This document shows, in pieces, positions 52,201 to 64,000 of a stretch of 64,000 nucleotides of DNA (positions within the stretch are counted from its first letter, which is position 1; each line of letters opens with the position of its first letter). The stretch is from contig JAREIK010005929.1 of NCBI GenBank assembly GCA_029783825.1, positions 124,001 to 188,000 of the forward strand, given 5' to 3'. A program made the position numbers and the translations under genes. The notes beneath the pieces were generated by a model, which saw only the letters and a list, made by a program, of their open reading frames with translations, was not told where the DNA came from and did not search any database. Origin of the DNA: Sapria himalayana. Its lineage: Eukaryota; Streptophyta; Magnoliopsida; Malpighiales; Rafflesiaceae.

Positions 52201-55200
52201 TTATTTTATAAGCGTAAATACTTTTATTGATTAAAAATAAATTATTTAAATTATATGTCTCGCACTTATAATTTTATTGTAATAAATATTTATATAGAAA
52301 TAAACTAATAAATAATTAAAATAAATATTTAAAATTATATTAAATAGAAATAAAAATTTGATTTAATAATTATTAAGTAGTATATAGCGGTTTAATGGTT
52401 TATGTATTTAGGCATTACGAGGTTTAGGAGTTTACTTATTTAACTGTGTATGCATATAGTGGTTATAGGTTTTATTTAAAAAATAAATAAACAAAAAAAA
52501 TTTTTTTATTATTTTTTGATATTTTCAATTGTTATAACCTTTGAAAATATTATAATTTTTAAATTTTTTTCGAAAGTGAATTCAATATTTAATTATAATA
52601 ATGATTATATTTATATTTCATATAAATTCAATATAAATAATTTTATTGATAAATATTCTAATAATGATCAAAAAATAAATTAATAATCTATTATTAATAA
52701 GATTGATATCAATTAAAATATAATTACAAAACCTAAAATGATTTAGAAGGAAATCAAAATATATTACTATATAATAAATTTTTGTGTTGAAATTTTTTCT
52801 TCTTTTTATAAGTTTATCTATATTTTTTGATGAAAAATAATTTATATAAATTATATTTGTCTTACACAAAATTTATATTGTAATTAATATTTAATAAAAA
52901 TAAACGAATACATAATTAAAATGAATATTTTAAATTATAATGAAAAAAATAATATTGAGATTTATTATTTATTATTGAGGATATACCAGTATAAAAGGGT
53001 GATCTATTTAGAGTTTTAGAGATTTCTGAGTTATTGACTTAAGTATTTAGGCATTTAGAGGTTTATTGGATTTATTTAAACAATGAGATAATAAAAAAAT
53101 TATTTTTGATAATTTCTCACATTTTCTAAGGTTATAACCTTTGAAATTTATAGTAATAATAATCATTATAATTATATATAATATAAACTAAATATAAACA
53201 ATTTTATTGATAGATATGATATCAATTATCAAAAAATAAATTAATATGCTATTATTAATATGATAGATATAAATTAAAATATAATTGCAAAACCTAAAAT
53301 TATTTAAAATCAAAGTATAATTTATTACCAAATAATAATTTTTGTTTTATAGTTTTTCCTTCTTTTTATAAGCTTATATTTTTTTTTGATGAAAAATAAA
53401 TTTTTTAAATTATATTTAAGGTTTACGAGTTTTAAGTTTTAAGTATTTAGGGGCTTTTGTGTTTAGGAGTTTATAGATTTAAGTGTTTAGGCATTTAGTG
53501 GTCTATAAGTTTTATTTAAACAATGATATAACAAAAAATTTATTTTTATTTTATTTTTGAAATTTTTGAAGGTTATAACCTTTGAAAATATAAAAATTTC
53601 TAATTTTTTTTTTCAAATGTGAATATAATATTTAGTTATAATAATCTTAATAAATATAAGTCATTTAAATTCAATATAAATAATCACAATTCTAGATATT
53701 ATATAATAATTAATAAATAAATTAATAAACTATTATTAATAAGATAGATATTATTTAAAATATATTTGCAAAATCTAAATTTATTCAAAATCATAGTATA
53801 TATTACTAAATAATAATTTTTTTTAATATTTTGCTTTTTTTATAGTTTATATTTTTGTTATTAAAAATAAATTATTTAATTTATATTTGTCTTCCTCATA
53901 ATTTATTTTTTAATTTATAATTATATAAAAATAAACTAATAAATAATTAAAATAAATATTTAAAATTATAAAGAATACAAATAAAATTGAGATTTATTAT
54001 TAATTATTCAGGATATATAGGTTTAATGGTTTATTTAATTAGGTGTTTTGGGTTTTAGTCATTTATGTATTTATGCCTTTGGTGATTGTATCTAATTTTT
54101 GAAGGTAATAACCTTTGAAAATATAATAATTTTTAATTTTTTTAAAAATGTGAATATAATATTTAGTTATAATAATTTTGATAATTATATATAATGTAAA
54201 ATCAATATAAATAATTTAATTAATAGATATTATAATAATGATCAATAAATAAATTAATAAACTATTATTAATAAGAATGATATAAATTAAATATAATTGC
54301 AAAATCTAAAATTATTCAAAATTAAATTAAAATAAATTACTAAATAATAATATTTTGTTTTAAAAATTTTGTCCTTTTTATAATCTTATATTTTTTTGAT
54401 GAAAGATAAATTATTTAAATTATATCTGTCTCACTAATAATTTATTTTGTAATTAATATTTTAATAAAAATAAACTGATAAATAATTAAAACGAATATTT
54501 AAAATTATAATGAATTCTAATAAGAATGAGATTTATTATTTATTATTTAGATTATACTAATTTAAAGGATTATGTATTTATGGGCTTTGGGGTTTAGTAG
54601 TTTAGTCATTAAGAATTTAGGTATTTTGTGGTTTATAGATTTTATTTAAAAAATCTAATAACAATAAATTTATTTTTTTATTTTTTCTTATTTTAAAACT
54701 TTATAACCTTTAAAAACATAATAATGTTTAAATTTTTTTAAAATGTGAAAATATTATTTTGTTATAATAATCTAAATAATTATATATTATGTAAATTCAA
54801 TATAAATAATTTTTTTAAAGATATTATGATGATGATAATAAAATAAATTAATAAACTATTATTAATAAGATAGATATTAAATAAAATTTATTTTCAAAAC
54901 CTAAAATTATTCAAAATCAAAGTAAAATATATTAATAAGATAGATATTAAATAAAACTATTATTAATAAGATAAAATATACAGGTTTAAAAGATTATATA
55001 TTTAGGAATTTTGGGATTTAAGAATTTAGTGATTTAAGTGTTTAGGCATTTAGTAGTTTATAAATTTTATTTAAAAAATAAAATAACAAAAAAAATTTTT
55101 TGTTATTTGTTCTCATTTTTTGAAGGATATAACCATTGAAACTATAATAATTTTTAAATTTTTTTTAAATGTGAATACTATATTTAGTTATGATAATCTC

Positions 55201-58200
55201 AATAGTTATATATCATGTAAATTAAATATAAACAATTATATTGATATATATTATAATAATGATCATACAAAATATTAATAAACAATTATTAATAAGATCA
55301 ATATTGTTTAAAATATATTTACAAAACCTAAAATGATTAAAAATCAAAGTGAAATATTTTACGAAATATTAATTATAAATTTTTGTATCTATTTATAAGC
55401 TTATTTATTTTTTGATGAAAAATAAATTATTTAAATTATATTTGTCTCACTATTAATTTATTTTTTAATTTATATTTCTATAAAAATAAACTAATAAATA
55501 ATTAAAATGTATATATAAAATTATAATGAATACTAATAAAAATGAGATTTATGATTAATTATTTAGGGTATACCTATTTAATGGGTTAAGTTTATTGAGG
55601 TTTTGGGGTTAATGAGTTTATTGATTTATATGTTTAGACATTTAGGTGTTTATAGGTTTTATTTAATCAATGAAATAACAAAAAATTTATTTATACAAAT
55701 TTTCGTGATTTTCAAAGATTAGAACCTTTGAATAAATAATAATTTTTAATATTTATAAAATATGAATACAATACTTAGTTATAATAATCTTAATAATTAT
55801 ATTTGATGTAACTTCAATATAAAAAATTTTATTAATATATATTATTTTGATGATCAAAAAATAAATTAATAAACTATTCTTAATAAGATTAATAGCAATT
55901 AAAATATAATTGCAAACCCTATATATAATGATTCAAAATCAAAGTAAAATATATTACTAAAATATAATTTTTTGTTTTTAAATTTTTACTTATTTTTATA
56001 TGCTTATATTTTTTGGATTAAAAATAAATTATTAAAATTATAGTTATCTCGCTCATTATTTATTTTGTAATTAATATTTCTATAAATAATAAACTAATAA
56101 ATAATTAAAATGAATATTTAAAATTATAATGCATAGAAATTAAAATGACATTTATGATTTATTATATGTGGTATACCGGTTTAATGGTTTGATTATTTAG
56201 GAGTTTTGTCAATTAGGAGTTTATGAATTTATAAATTTATGTTTTTAGGTATTTAGTGGTTTATAGGTTTTATTTATATAATAAAAATAAATTTTTTTTT
56301 TTAGATTTTTTATGATTTTCAAAGGTGATATTATAATTATATTAACCTTTAAAAATAAAATAATTTTTAAAATTTTTTGAAATGTGAATACTATGTATAA
56401 TTATATTATTCTTACTAATTATATATCATATAAATTCAATATAAATAATTTTAATGATTGATATTATAAGAATGATCAAAAATTAAATTAATAAAGTATT
56501 ATTAATAATATAAATATTAATTAAAATATATTTACATAACACAAAATTATTCAAAATTAAATCAATATATATTACTAAATAATAATATTTAATTTTTAAA
56601 TTTTTTTTTCTTGTTATAAGCATATATTTTTTTGATTAAAAATACATTATTTAAATAATATTTGTCTCTCTTAAAATTTATTTCGTAATTAATTTTTCTA
56701 AAAAATTAAAAATAAATAATTAAAATGTATATTAAAATTTATAATAAATAGAAATAAAAATGAGATTTATTATTTATTAAATAGTATATAGATGTTAAAA
56801 TGTTTATGTATTTAGGGGTATATGAGCTTACTAATTTACGTAAGTAAGCATTAATGGTCTATAGGTTTTATTTAAAAAATAAAATAACTAAAAATTATTT
56901 TTATTATTTTTTCTCATTTTTTAAGATTATAACCTTTGAAAATATAATAATTTTTAATTTTTTTTCAAAAGTTAATATAATATTAATTATAAAAATCATA
57001 ATAATTATATATCATATAAATTCAATATAAACAATTTTATTGATAGATATTCTAATAATTATCAAAAATAAATTTAAAATCTATTATGAATAAGATTGAT
57101 ATTACTTAAAATATAATATCAAAACCTAAAATAATTCAAAATCAAAACAAAATATATTACTAATAATAATTATTAGTTTTTAAATTATTATTCTTTTTAT
57201 AAGCTTCACAATTTTTTGATGAAAAATAATTTTTATAAATTATATTTTTAACTCATTATTTATTTTATAAATAATACATATATAAAAATAAAAAACTAAA
57301 CAATCAAAATGAATTTTTTAAATAATAATGAAAACAAATAAAAATGAAATTTATTAATTATTATTTAGGGTATAGCGATTTAAAGGATTATCTATATAGG
57401 GGTATCGGGATTTTGTAGTTTAGTGATTTAAGTGCTTAGGCATTTAGTGATTTATAGGTTTTATTTAAACAATGAAATAATAAAAAAAATATATTTTTTA
57501 TTATTTTTTCACATGTTCAAAGGTTATAATCTTTGAAAATATAATAATTTTAAAATTTATTTCAAAAGTGAATACAATATTTAGTTATAATAATTATTAA
57601 ATTTATATATCATATAAATTAAATAAAATATTTTTATTGATAAATATTCTAATAATGATCAAAAAATAAATTAATAATCTATTATTAATAAGTTAGATAT
57701 CAATTAAATTATAATTAAAAAACCTAAAATGATTCAGAAACAAAGTAAATTATATTACTATATAATATTTTTTTAATTTTTATTTTTTTCTTCTTTTAAT
57801 AAGTTTATATATATTTTTTGTTAAAAAATAATTTATATAAATTATTTTTGTCTAACTTATAATTTATTTTGTAATTAATATGTATATAAAATAAACAAAT
57901 AAATAATTAAAATGAATATTTAAAATTATAATGAAAAAAATAAAAATGAGATTTATTATTTTTTATTTATTATTTAGGATATACATGTTTAAAAAATTTA
58001 TCTATTTAGGGTTTTCGAGATTTAGAAGTTATTGATTTAAGTATTCAGGCATTTAATGGTTTATAGCTTTTATTTAAAAAATGAAATAACAAAAGACTTT
58101 TTTTTGATATTTTTTCAAATTTTTAAATTTCATAACATATGAAAATATAATAATTTTAAAACTTTTTAAAAATCCGAATACAATATTTAGTAATAAAAAT

Positions 58201-61200
58201 TATTATAACTATATATACTATACACTAAATATAAACAATTTTATTGATAATATTATATCAATTATCAAAAAATAAATTAATAAACTATTATTAATATCAT
58301 AGATATAAATTAAAATATAATTAAAAACCCTAAAATGATTCAAAATCAAAGTAAAATTTATTACTAAATAATAATTTTTTTTAAGTTTTTGCATCATTTT
58401 ATAAGCTTATATGTTTTTTTGTTGAAAAATATATTATTTAAATTATATTTGTCACTCATAATTTATTTTGTAATTAATATTTCTATAAATTATTTAAATT
58501 ATATTTAAGGTTTACGAGTTTAAAGGTTTAGGTATTTAGGGGCTTCGAGGTTTAGGAGTTTAGATATTTATGTATTTAGGCATTTAATGGTTTATAAGTT
58601 TTAATTAAACAATGATATATAAAAAAATTTATTTTTGTTATTTTTTCTCTTTTTTGAAGGTAACCTTTTAAAATATAATAATTTTTAAATTTTTTTTATA
58701 TGTGAATACTATATTTAGTTATGATAATCTTAATAATTATATAATATGTTAATTCAATATAAACAATTATATTGATAGATATTATATTAATGATCAAAAA
58801 ATAAATTAATAAACTATTATTAATAAGATATATATTTTTTAAAATATATTTGCAAAACGTAAATTTATTCAAAATCAAAGTTAAATATAATACTAAATAA
58901 TAATTTTTTTGATGTATTGCTTCTTTTTATAACTTTATATTTTTTGTTATTAAAAGTAAATTATTTAAATTATATTTGTATTCCACATAATTTATTTTTA
59001 ATTTATAATTCTATAAAAATAAACTAATAAATAATTAAAATGAATATTTAAAATTATAATGAATACAAATAAAATTGAGATTTATACTAATTTAAGTGTT
59101 TAGGACTTTAGTGATTTATAGTTTTTATTTAAAGAATAAAAAAATAAAAACTTAAATTTTTTGATTTTTTTTAATTTTTGAAGGTTATAACCTTTGAAAA
59201 TATAATATTTTTTATCTTTTTTTAAATATTAATATAATATTTAGTTATAATATTCTTAATAATTTTATATAATGTAAACTCAATATAAATAATTTTATTA
59301 ATAGATATTATAATAATGATCAATAAAAAATTAATAAACTATTATTATTAATAATGATATAAATTAAAATATAATTGCAAAAACTAAAATGATTCAAAAT
59401 CAAAATAAAATATATAACAAAATAATAATTTTTTTTTGTTAAAATTTTGCCTCTTTTTATAAGCATATATTTTTTTTTTGATAAAAATAAAATTATTTAA
59501 AATAGATCTCTCTGACTAATAATTTATATTGTAATTAATATTTCTATAAAAATAAACTGACAAATAATTAAAATAAAAATTTATAATTACACTTAATAAA
59601 AATTAAAATGAGATTTATGATTTATTATCAATGTATACCAATTTAATCATTTAAGTATTTAGAAGTTTTGTCGTTTATGAGTTTAGTGATTCATGTTTTT
59701 AGGCATTTGGTGGTTTATAGGTTTTATTTAAACAATAAAACAACAAAAAAATGTATTAATTTTTTCTCATTTTCATAGGTTATAACCTTTGAAAATATAA
59801 AAATATTTAAAATTTTTTGAAATGTGAATATAATATTTAGTTATATTAATTTTAATAATTATATATCATATAAATTCAATATAAACAATTTTATTGATAG
59901 ATATTATAATTATGATAAAAAATTTAATTAATAAACTATTAAGAATAAGATAGATATTAATTAAAAAATATTTACAAAACCCAAATTGATTCAAAATTAA
60001 AGTAAAAAATATTACTGGATCATAATTTTTAATTTTTAAAATTTTACTTCTTTTATATGCGTATTTATTTATTTTTTGATTAAAAATAAATTATTTAATT
60101 TATATTTGTCGCACTCATAATTTATTTTTTAATAAATATTTCTATAAAATAAACTTATAAATAATTAAAATGAATATTTAAAATAATAATAAATATAAAT
60201 AAAAATTAGATTTCTTAATTATTAAGTAGTATATAGCAGTTTAATGGTTTATGTATTTAGGCAGTACGGTCCTTAAGAGTTTACTAATTTTACTGTGTAT
60301 GCATTTAGTGGTTTATAGGTTTTATTTAAAAATTAAAATAACAAAATATTTATTTTTATTATTTTTTGATATTTTCAAAGGTTATAACAGTTGAAAATAT
60401 AATAATTTTTAAATTTTTTTCAAATGTGAATTCAATATTTAGTTATAATAATCATTATATTTGTATATCATATACATTCAATATAAAAAAATTATTTATA
60501 AATATTCTAAAAATGATCAAAAAATAAATTAATAATCTATTATTAATAAGATAAATATCAATTAAAATATAATAAAAAATCCTAAAGTGAGTAAGAAAAA
60601 ATAAAAATATATTACTATATAATAATTTGTTGTTTTCAATTTTTTTTTTCTTTTAAAAAGTTTATCCATAATTTTTTGATGAAAATTAATTTATATAAAT
60701 TATATTTGCCCAACTCATAATTTATTTTTAATTAATATTTATATAAAAATAAACAAATAAATAATTAAAATGAATATTTAAAATTATAATGAAAAAAGAT
60801 ATATTGAGATTTTTCGTTATTATTTTGGCTATACCAGTCTAATTTAAATTAGATTTGTCTCACTAATAATTTATTTTGTCATTAATATTTCTATAAAAAT
60901 AAACTGATAAATAATTAAAATAAAAATTTAAAATTATTCTGAATAATAATTTAAAGAGATTTATGAATTATTATTAATGTATACCAGTTTAATATTTTAA
61001 GTATTTAGAGCTTTTTTTGTTTATGACTTTAGTGATTTATATTTTTAGGCATTTAGTGGTTTATAGGTTTTATTTAAATAATGAAATAACAAAAAAATTA
61101 TTTTTGATATTTTTTCACATCTGCAAAGGTTATAACCTTTGAAAATATAATAATTTTAAATTTTTTTAAAATGTGAATATATTATTTAGTAATAATAATC

Positions 61201-62472
61201 ATTATAATTATATATAATATAAACTAAATATAAACAATTTTATTGATAGATATGATATCAATTATCAAAAAATATATTAATATGTTATTATTAATATGAT
61301 AGATATAAATTAAAATATAATTGCAAAACATAAAAATATTCAAAATCCAAGTAAAATTTATTACTAAATAAGAATTTTTTTTGTTTTTATTTCTTTTTAT
61401 AAGCTTATATTATTTTTTGATAAAAAATAAATTATTTAAATTATATTTGTATCACTCATAATTTATTTTGTATTTAATATTTTAATAAATTATTTAAATT
61501 ATATTTAAATATTTACGAGTTTAAAGATTTAAGTATTTAGGGGATTTTGTGTTTAGGAGTTTAGAGGTTTAAGTGTTTAGGTATTTAGTGGTTTATAAGT
61601 TTTATTTAAACAATGATATAACAAAAAATTTATATTTATTATTTTTTTAATTTTTGAAGTTTATAACCTTTGAAAATATAATAATTTTTAAATTTTTTTT
61701 AATTGTAAATATAATATTTAGTTATAATAATCTTAATAATTATAAGTCATTTAAATTCAAAATAAATAATTACATTGCTAGATATTATAATAATGATCAA
61801 AAAAATTTAATAAAATATTATTAATAAGATAGATATTATTTAAAATATATTTGCAAAATCTAAATTTATTCAAATTTAAAGTAAAATATATTACTTAATA
61901 ATAAATTTTTTAATGTTTTGCTTTTTTTATAACTTTATATTTTTGTTATTATAAATAAATTTTTTAAATTAATTTGTCTTACTCATAATTTATTTTGTAA
62001 TTTATAATTCTATAATAATAAACTAATAAATAATTAAAATAATTATTTAAAATTATAATGAATACAAATAAAATTGAGATTTATTATTTATTATTCAGGA
62101 TATACCGGTTTAATGGTTTAAGTATTTAGGTGTTTTTGGGTTTAAGAGTTTAGTGATTTAAGTGTTTAGACCTTTAGTGATTTATAGTTATTATCTAAAT
62201 AATTAAAAAACAAAAAATTTAATTTTTTGAATTTTATTAATTTTTGAAGGATTTAACCATTGAAAATATAATAATTTTAAATCTTTTTGAATATGAATAT
62301 AATATTTAGTAATAATAATCTTAATAATTATTTATAATGTAAATTAAACTAATATTAATAAGAATGATATAAATTAAAATATAATTGTAGAATCTAAAAT
62401 GATTCAAAATCAAAATAAGATATATTACTAAATAATAATTTTTTTAAAAAAATTTTGCCTCATTTTATAAAT
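49206..62472 (+). repeat. AT-rich ~595 bp satellite, block 5
   Basis: About 22 monomers. The monomer classes repeat the order seen in blocks 1 and 3; for example the TTTTCGTGATTTTC class is at about 55697. Composite units occur near 51640 and 60840. A scrambled monomer lies at about 54840-54985. The monomers just before 62470 belong to the class with TGTTTAGACCTTTAGTGA, seen also near 10650 and 41180. The minus-strand frames 52618-52869 and 58696-58878 and the plus-strand frame 50533-50757 are satellite frames and not genes. Confidence 0.93.
54840..54985. repeat. Scrambled satellite monomer
   Basis: The word ATTAATAAGATAGATATTAA followed by ATAAAA occurs twice about 80 bp apart (54851 and 54931), then ACTATTATTAATAAGATA again, and the text then jumps directly to ATACAGGTTTA, skipping roughly half a monomer. 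This looks like template switching or a repair scar. Confidence 0.75.
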
Positions 62473-63577
62473 AATTACCTGGCATTCCCGGACTTCAGAG
62501 TTGGCATTGAGTCATTATGCGCACTGTGTCCTTTCAATTAGGATTATTACAAGCCTTTTGAAGGAACCTGAATGATGCACCATATTAAAACTATGCAAAT
62601 ATAAGATTGTGCATGTGTGTGACATGCAGCATAAAGCGTTTGCCTATGTCATTGCTATGCAATGGAATACATGTAAAACTGAATACCCATAAATCCACAA
62701 GTCCATATCTACGACACTTTGTCAATTCATTCTCACCTCTGAATTCCACATTCTTTTGCTCCAATGATCCACAAAAGAGTATCTATTGGGTTAGAATGCT
62801 TCCTCCTCGAGCTCCAAGAAGTGGCTGTATGTTGCACCGACAAAATATTAAAAAATATGCTTACATCGGTGTGCATGTGTGATAAGGTCCATCTCATAGT
62901 CTAATTATCTACGCGTAAAACTAAGCTAGAATACAAGTAAAATTACAAAATGCTATAAAGATGGGTCTTCTGCTCCCGAAAGTGTAACATCGCCAAATGT
63001 ATATTTACAAAATGCATTAGTGGGCCCCACTTAGAGATACTCATGGGTCTAGTTGCCCTCATTGCATGCTACATAGAGAACAGACAAGATTGTGTCTCAG
63101 TATGTTATGATTCGTCTCTACAAGTACATGGTTCATACAAAGACAAAAATACAAATAAGACTACAAACATAAACTACAAGTTTGAATCTTTCGCTCCCGT
63201 GTGGCTGGTATGGAATCCATTGCTTACTGGCCCTATTTGGTGATGCTTCGGATTTTTCCGGCTCTCCAATTAATCATGGATTACCCACTACTCCTGTTCG
63301 GCAATGGTTGGGTGGTCCTCTATGCTGCCTGATAGGGCTAGTGGGACCCACTCCTAGCTACTTCTGGGTTTACTATCGACCACTTTGCTTGGTCTCGTTA
63401 GTTATCTGAATGTTATCATATCGCTTGCTAGTGGGGCCCTCTACAAGCTGGAAGCCCATACTTCTGGCTGCTTTCAGGACTTGCTGGCGCCTCTAAATGC
63501 TACACCATAATGGACAAGAATATGTGCACGTGTGTACTGTGGTCCGTCGCTATGTGTGTTTGGTGCAGCAGTATCAG
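62473..63577. repeat. Non-satellite insert A, copy 3 (left-truncated)
   Basis: The copy begins at about CCTGGCATTCCCGGACTTC, the counterpart of about 32811 in copy 2, and lacks roughly the first 1.4 kb including the minisatellite and telomere-like tract. Its right border is at the same satellite position as in copies 1 and 2, and the 400 bp of satellite beyond it carries the same class-specific words (GATCGATATTATAA, GATCATAAAATAGATT). The 91-codon frame is at 62607-62882. The shared right junction and new left junction point to a duplicated copy that later lost its left part. Confidence 0.85.
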
Positions 63578-64000
63578 ATTTTAGAAGTTTAGTAATTTAA
63601 GTATTTAGGTATTTTGTGGTTTATAGGTTTTATTTAAATAATTCAATAACAAAAAAATTATTTTTATAATTTTTTCTCATTTTCAAGGTTATAACCATTG
63701 AAAATATTATAATTTTTAATTTTTTTTTCAAATGTTAATACAATATTTAATTACAATAATCATAAAAATTAAATATCATGTAAATTCAAAATAAATAATT
63801 TTATTGATCGATATTATAATATCGATCATAAAATAGATTAATAAACTATTATTAATAAGATAGATATTAATTAAAATGTATTTGCAAAACCTAAACAATA
63901 TAAAAATCAAAGTAAAATATATTACTAAAAATAATTTTTTATTTTTAAAATTTTGATTCTTTTTATAAGGTTATAAATTTTTGTGATGAAGTTAAATTAT
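63578..64000 (+). repeat. AT-rich ~595 bp satellite, block 6 (cut by window end)
   Basis: Less than one monomer. It aligns with the first monomer after copies 1 and 2 of insert A (16753 and 33909), with the palindrome core at about 63689. Confidence 0.92.

Overview
This 64 kb window is plant nuclear repeat DNA, not gene space. About 51 kb is one family of very AT-rich tandem satellite with a monomer of roughly 595 bp. Each monomer holds an approximately 80-100 bp stretch of degenerate telomere-like heptamers (TTTAGGG/CCCTAAA flavour), a palindrome of up to 28 bp centred on GGTTATAACC, and conserved HindIII-type (AAGCTT) and TGATCA sites. Plant origin rests on the heptamers and on a CACTA (En/Spm) transposon with a CACTACAAGAAAA terminal repeat, DUF4218/DUF4216-type tnpD exons and a Transposase_24-type second gene with introns. 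A flowering plant is likely; the species cannot be read from the sequence. The setting is probably heterochromatin (centromeric, pericentromeric or subtelomeric), which is inference.

Layout: 1-106 is probably the end of a hAT-like element. 107-8674 is satellite in one orientation; at about 8674 the array flips, and the rest (8675-64000) runs in the opposite orientation. The flipped array is broken by: insert A (14280-16752), an LTR-like fragment (23271-23844), a second copy of insert A (31431-33908), a 5.86 kb CACTA element (43349-49205), and a left-truncated third copy of insert A (62473-63577).

The satellite is organised at a higher level. The stretch around 14.16-22.5 kb matches 31.31-39.7 kb monomer by monomer at an offset of about 17.15 kb, including insert A and several odd monomers. 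Upstream the offset becomes about 17.75 kb because one copy has a single extra monomer. Insert A therefore multiplied with the satellite, by unequal exchange or segmental duplication, rather than by three independent insertions. The CACTA element came later: it sits inside one monomer, and the array resumes in phase after it.

The only recognisable protein-coding content is in the CACTA element, and both its genes are damaged. The tnpD-like gene has lost everything upstream of its C-terminal third, including the catalytic domain, and an LTR-like segment with a 177 bp tandem repeat lies in its place. The second gene has five consistent exons but an in-frame TGA. The element is therefore non-autonomous. 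All other open frames appear to be by-products of AT-rich repeats. I found no rRNA, tRNA, CRISPR or host gene that I could support.
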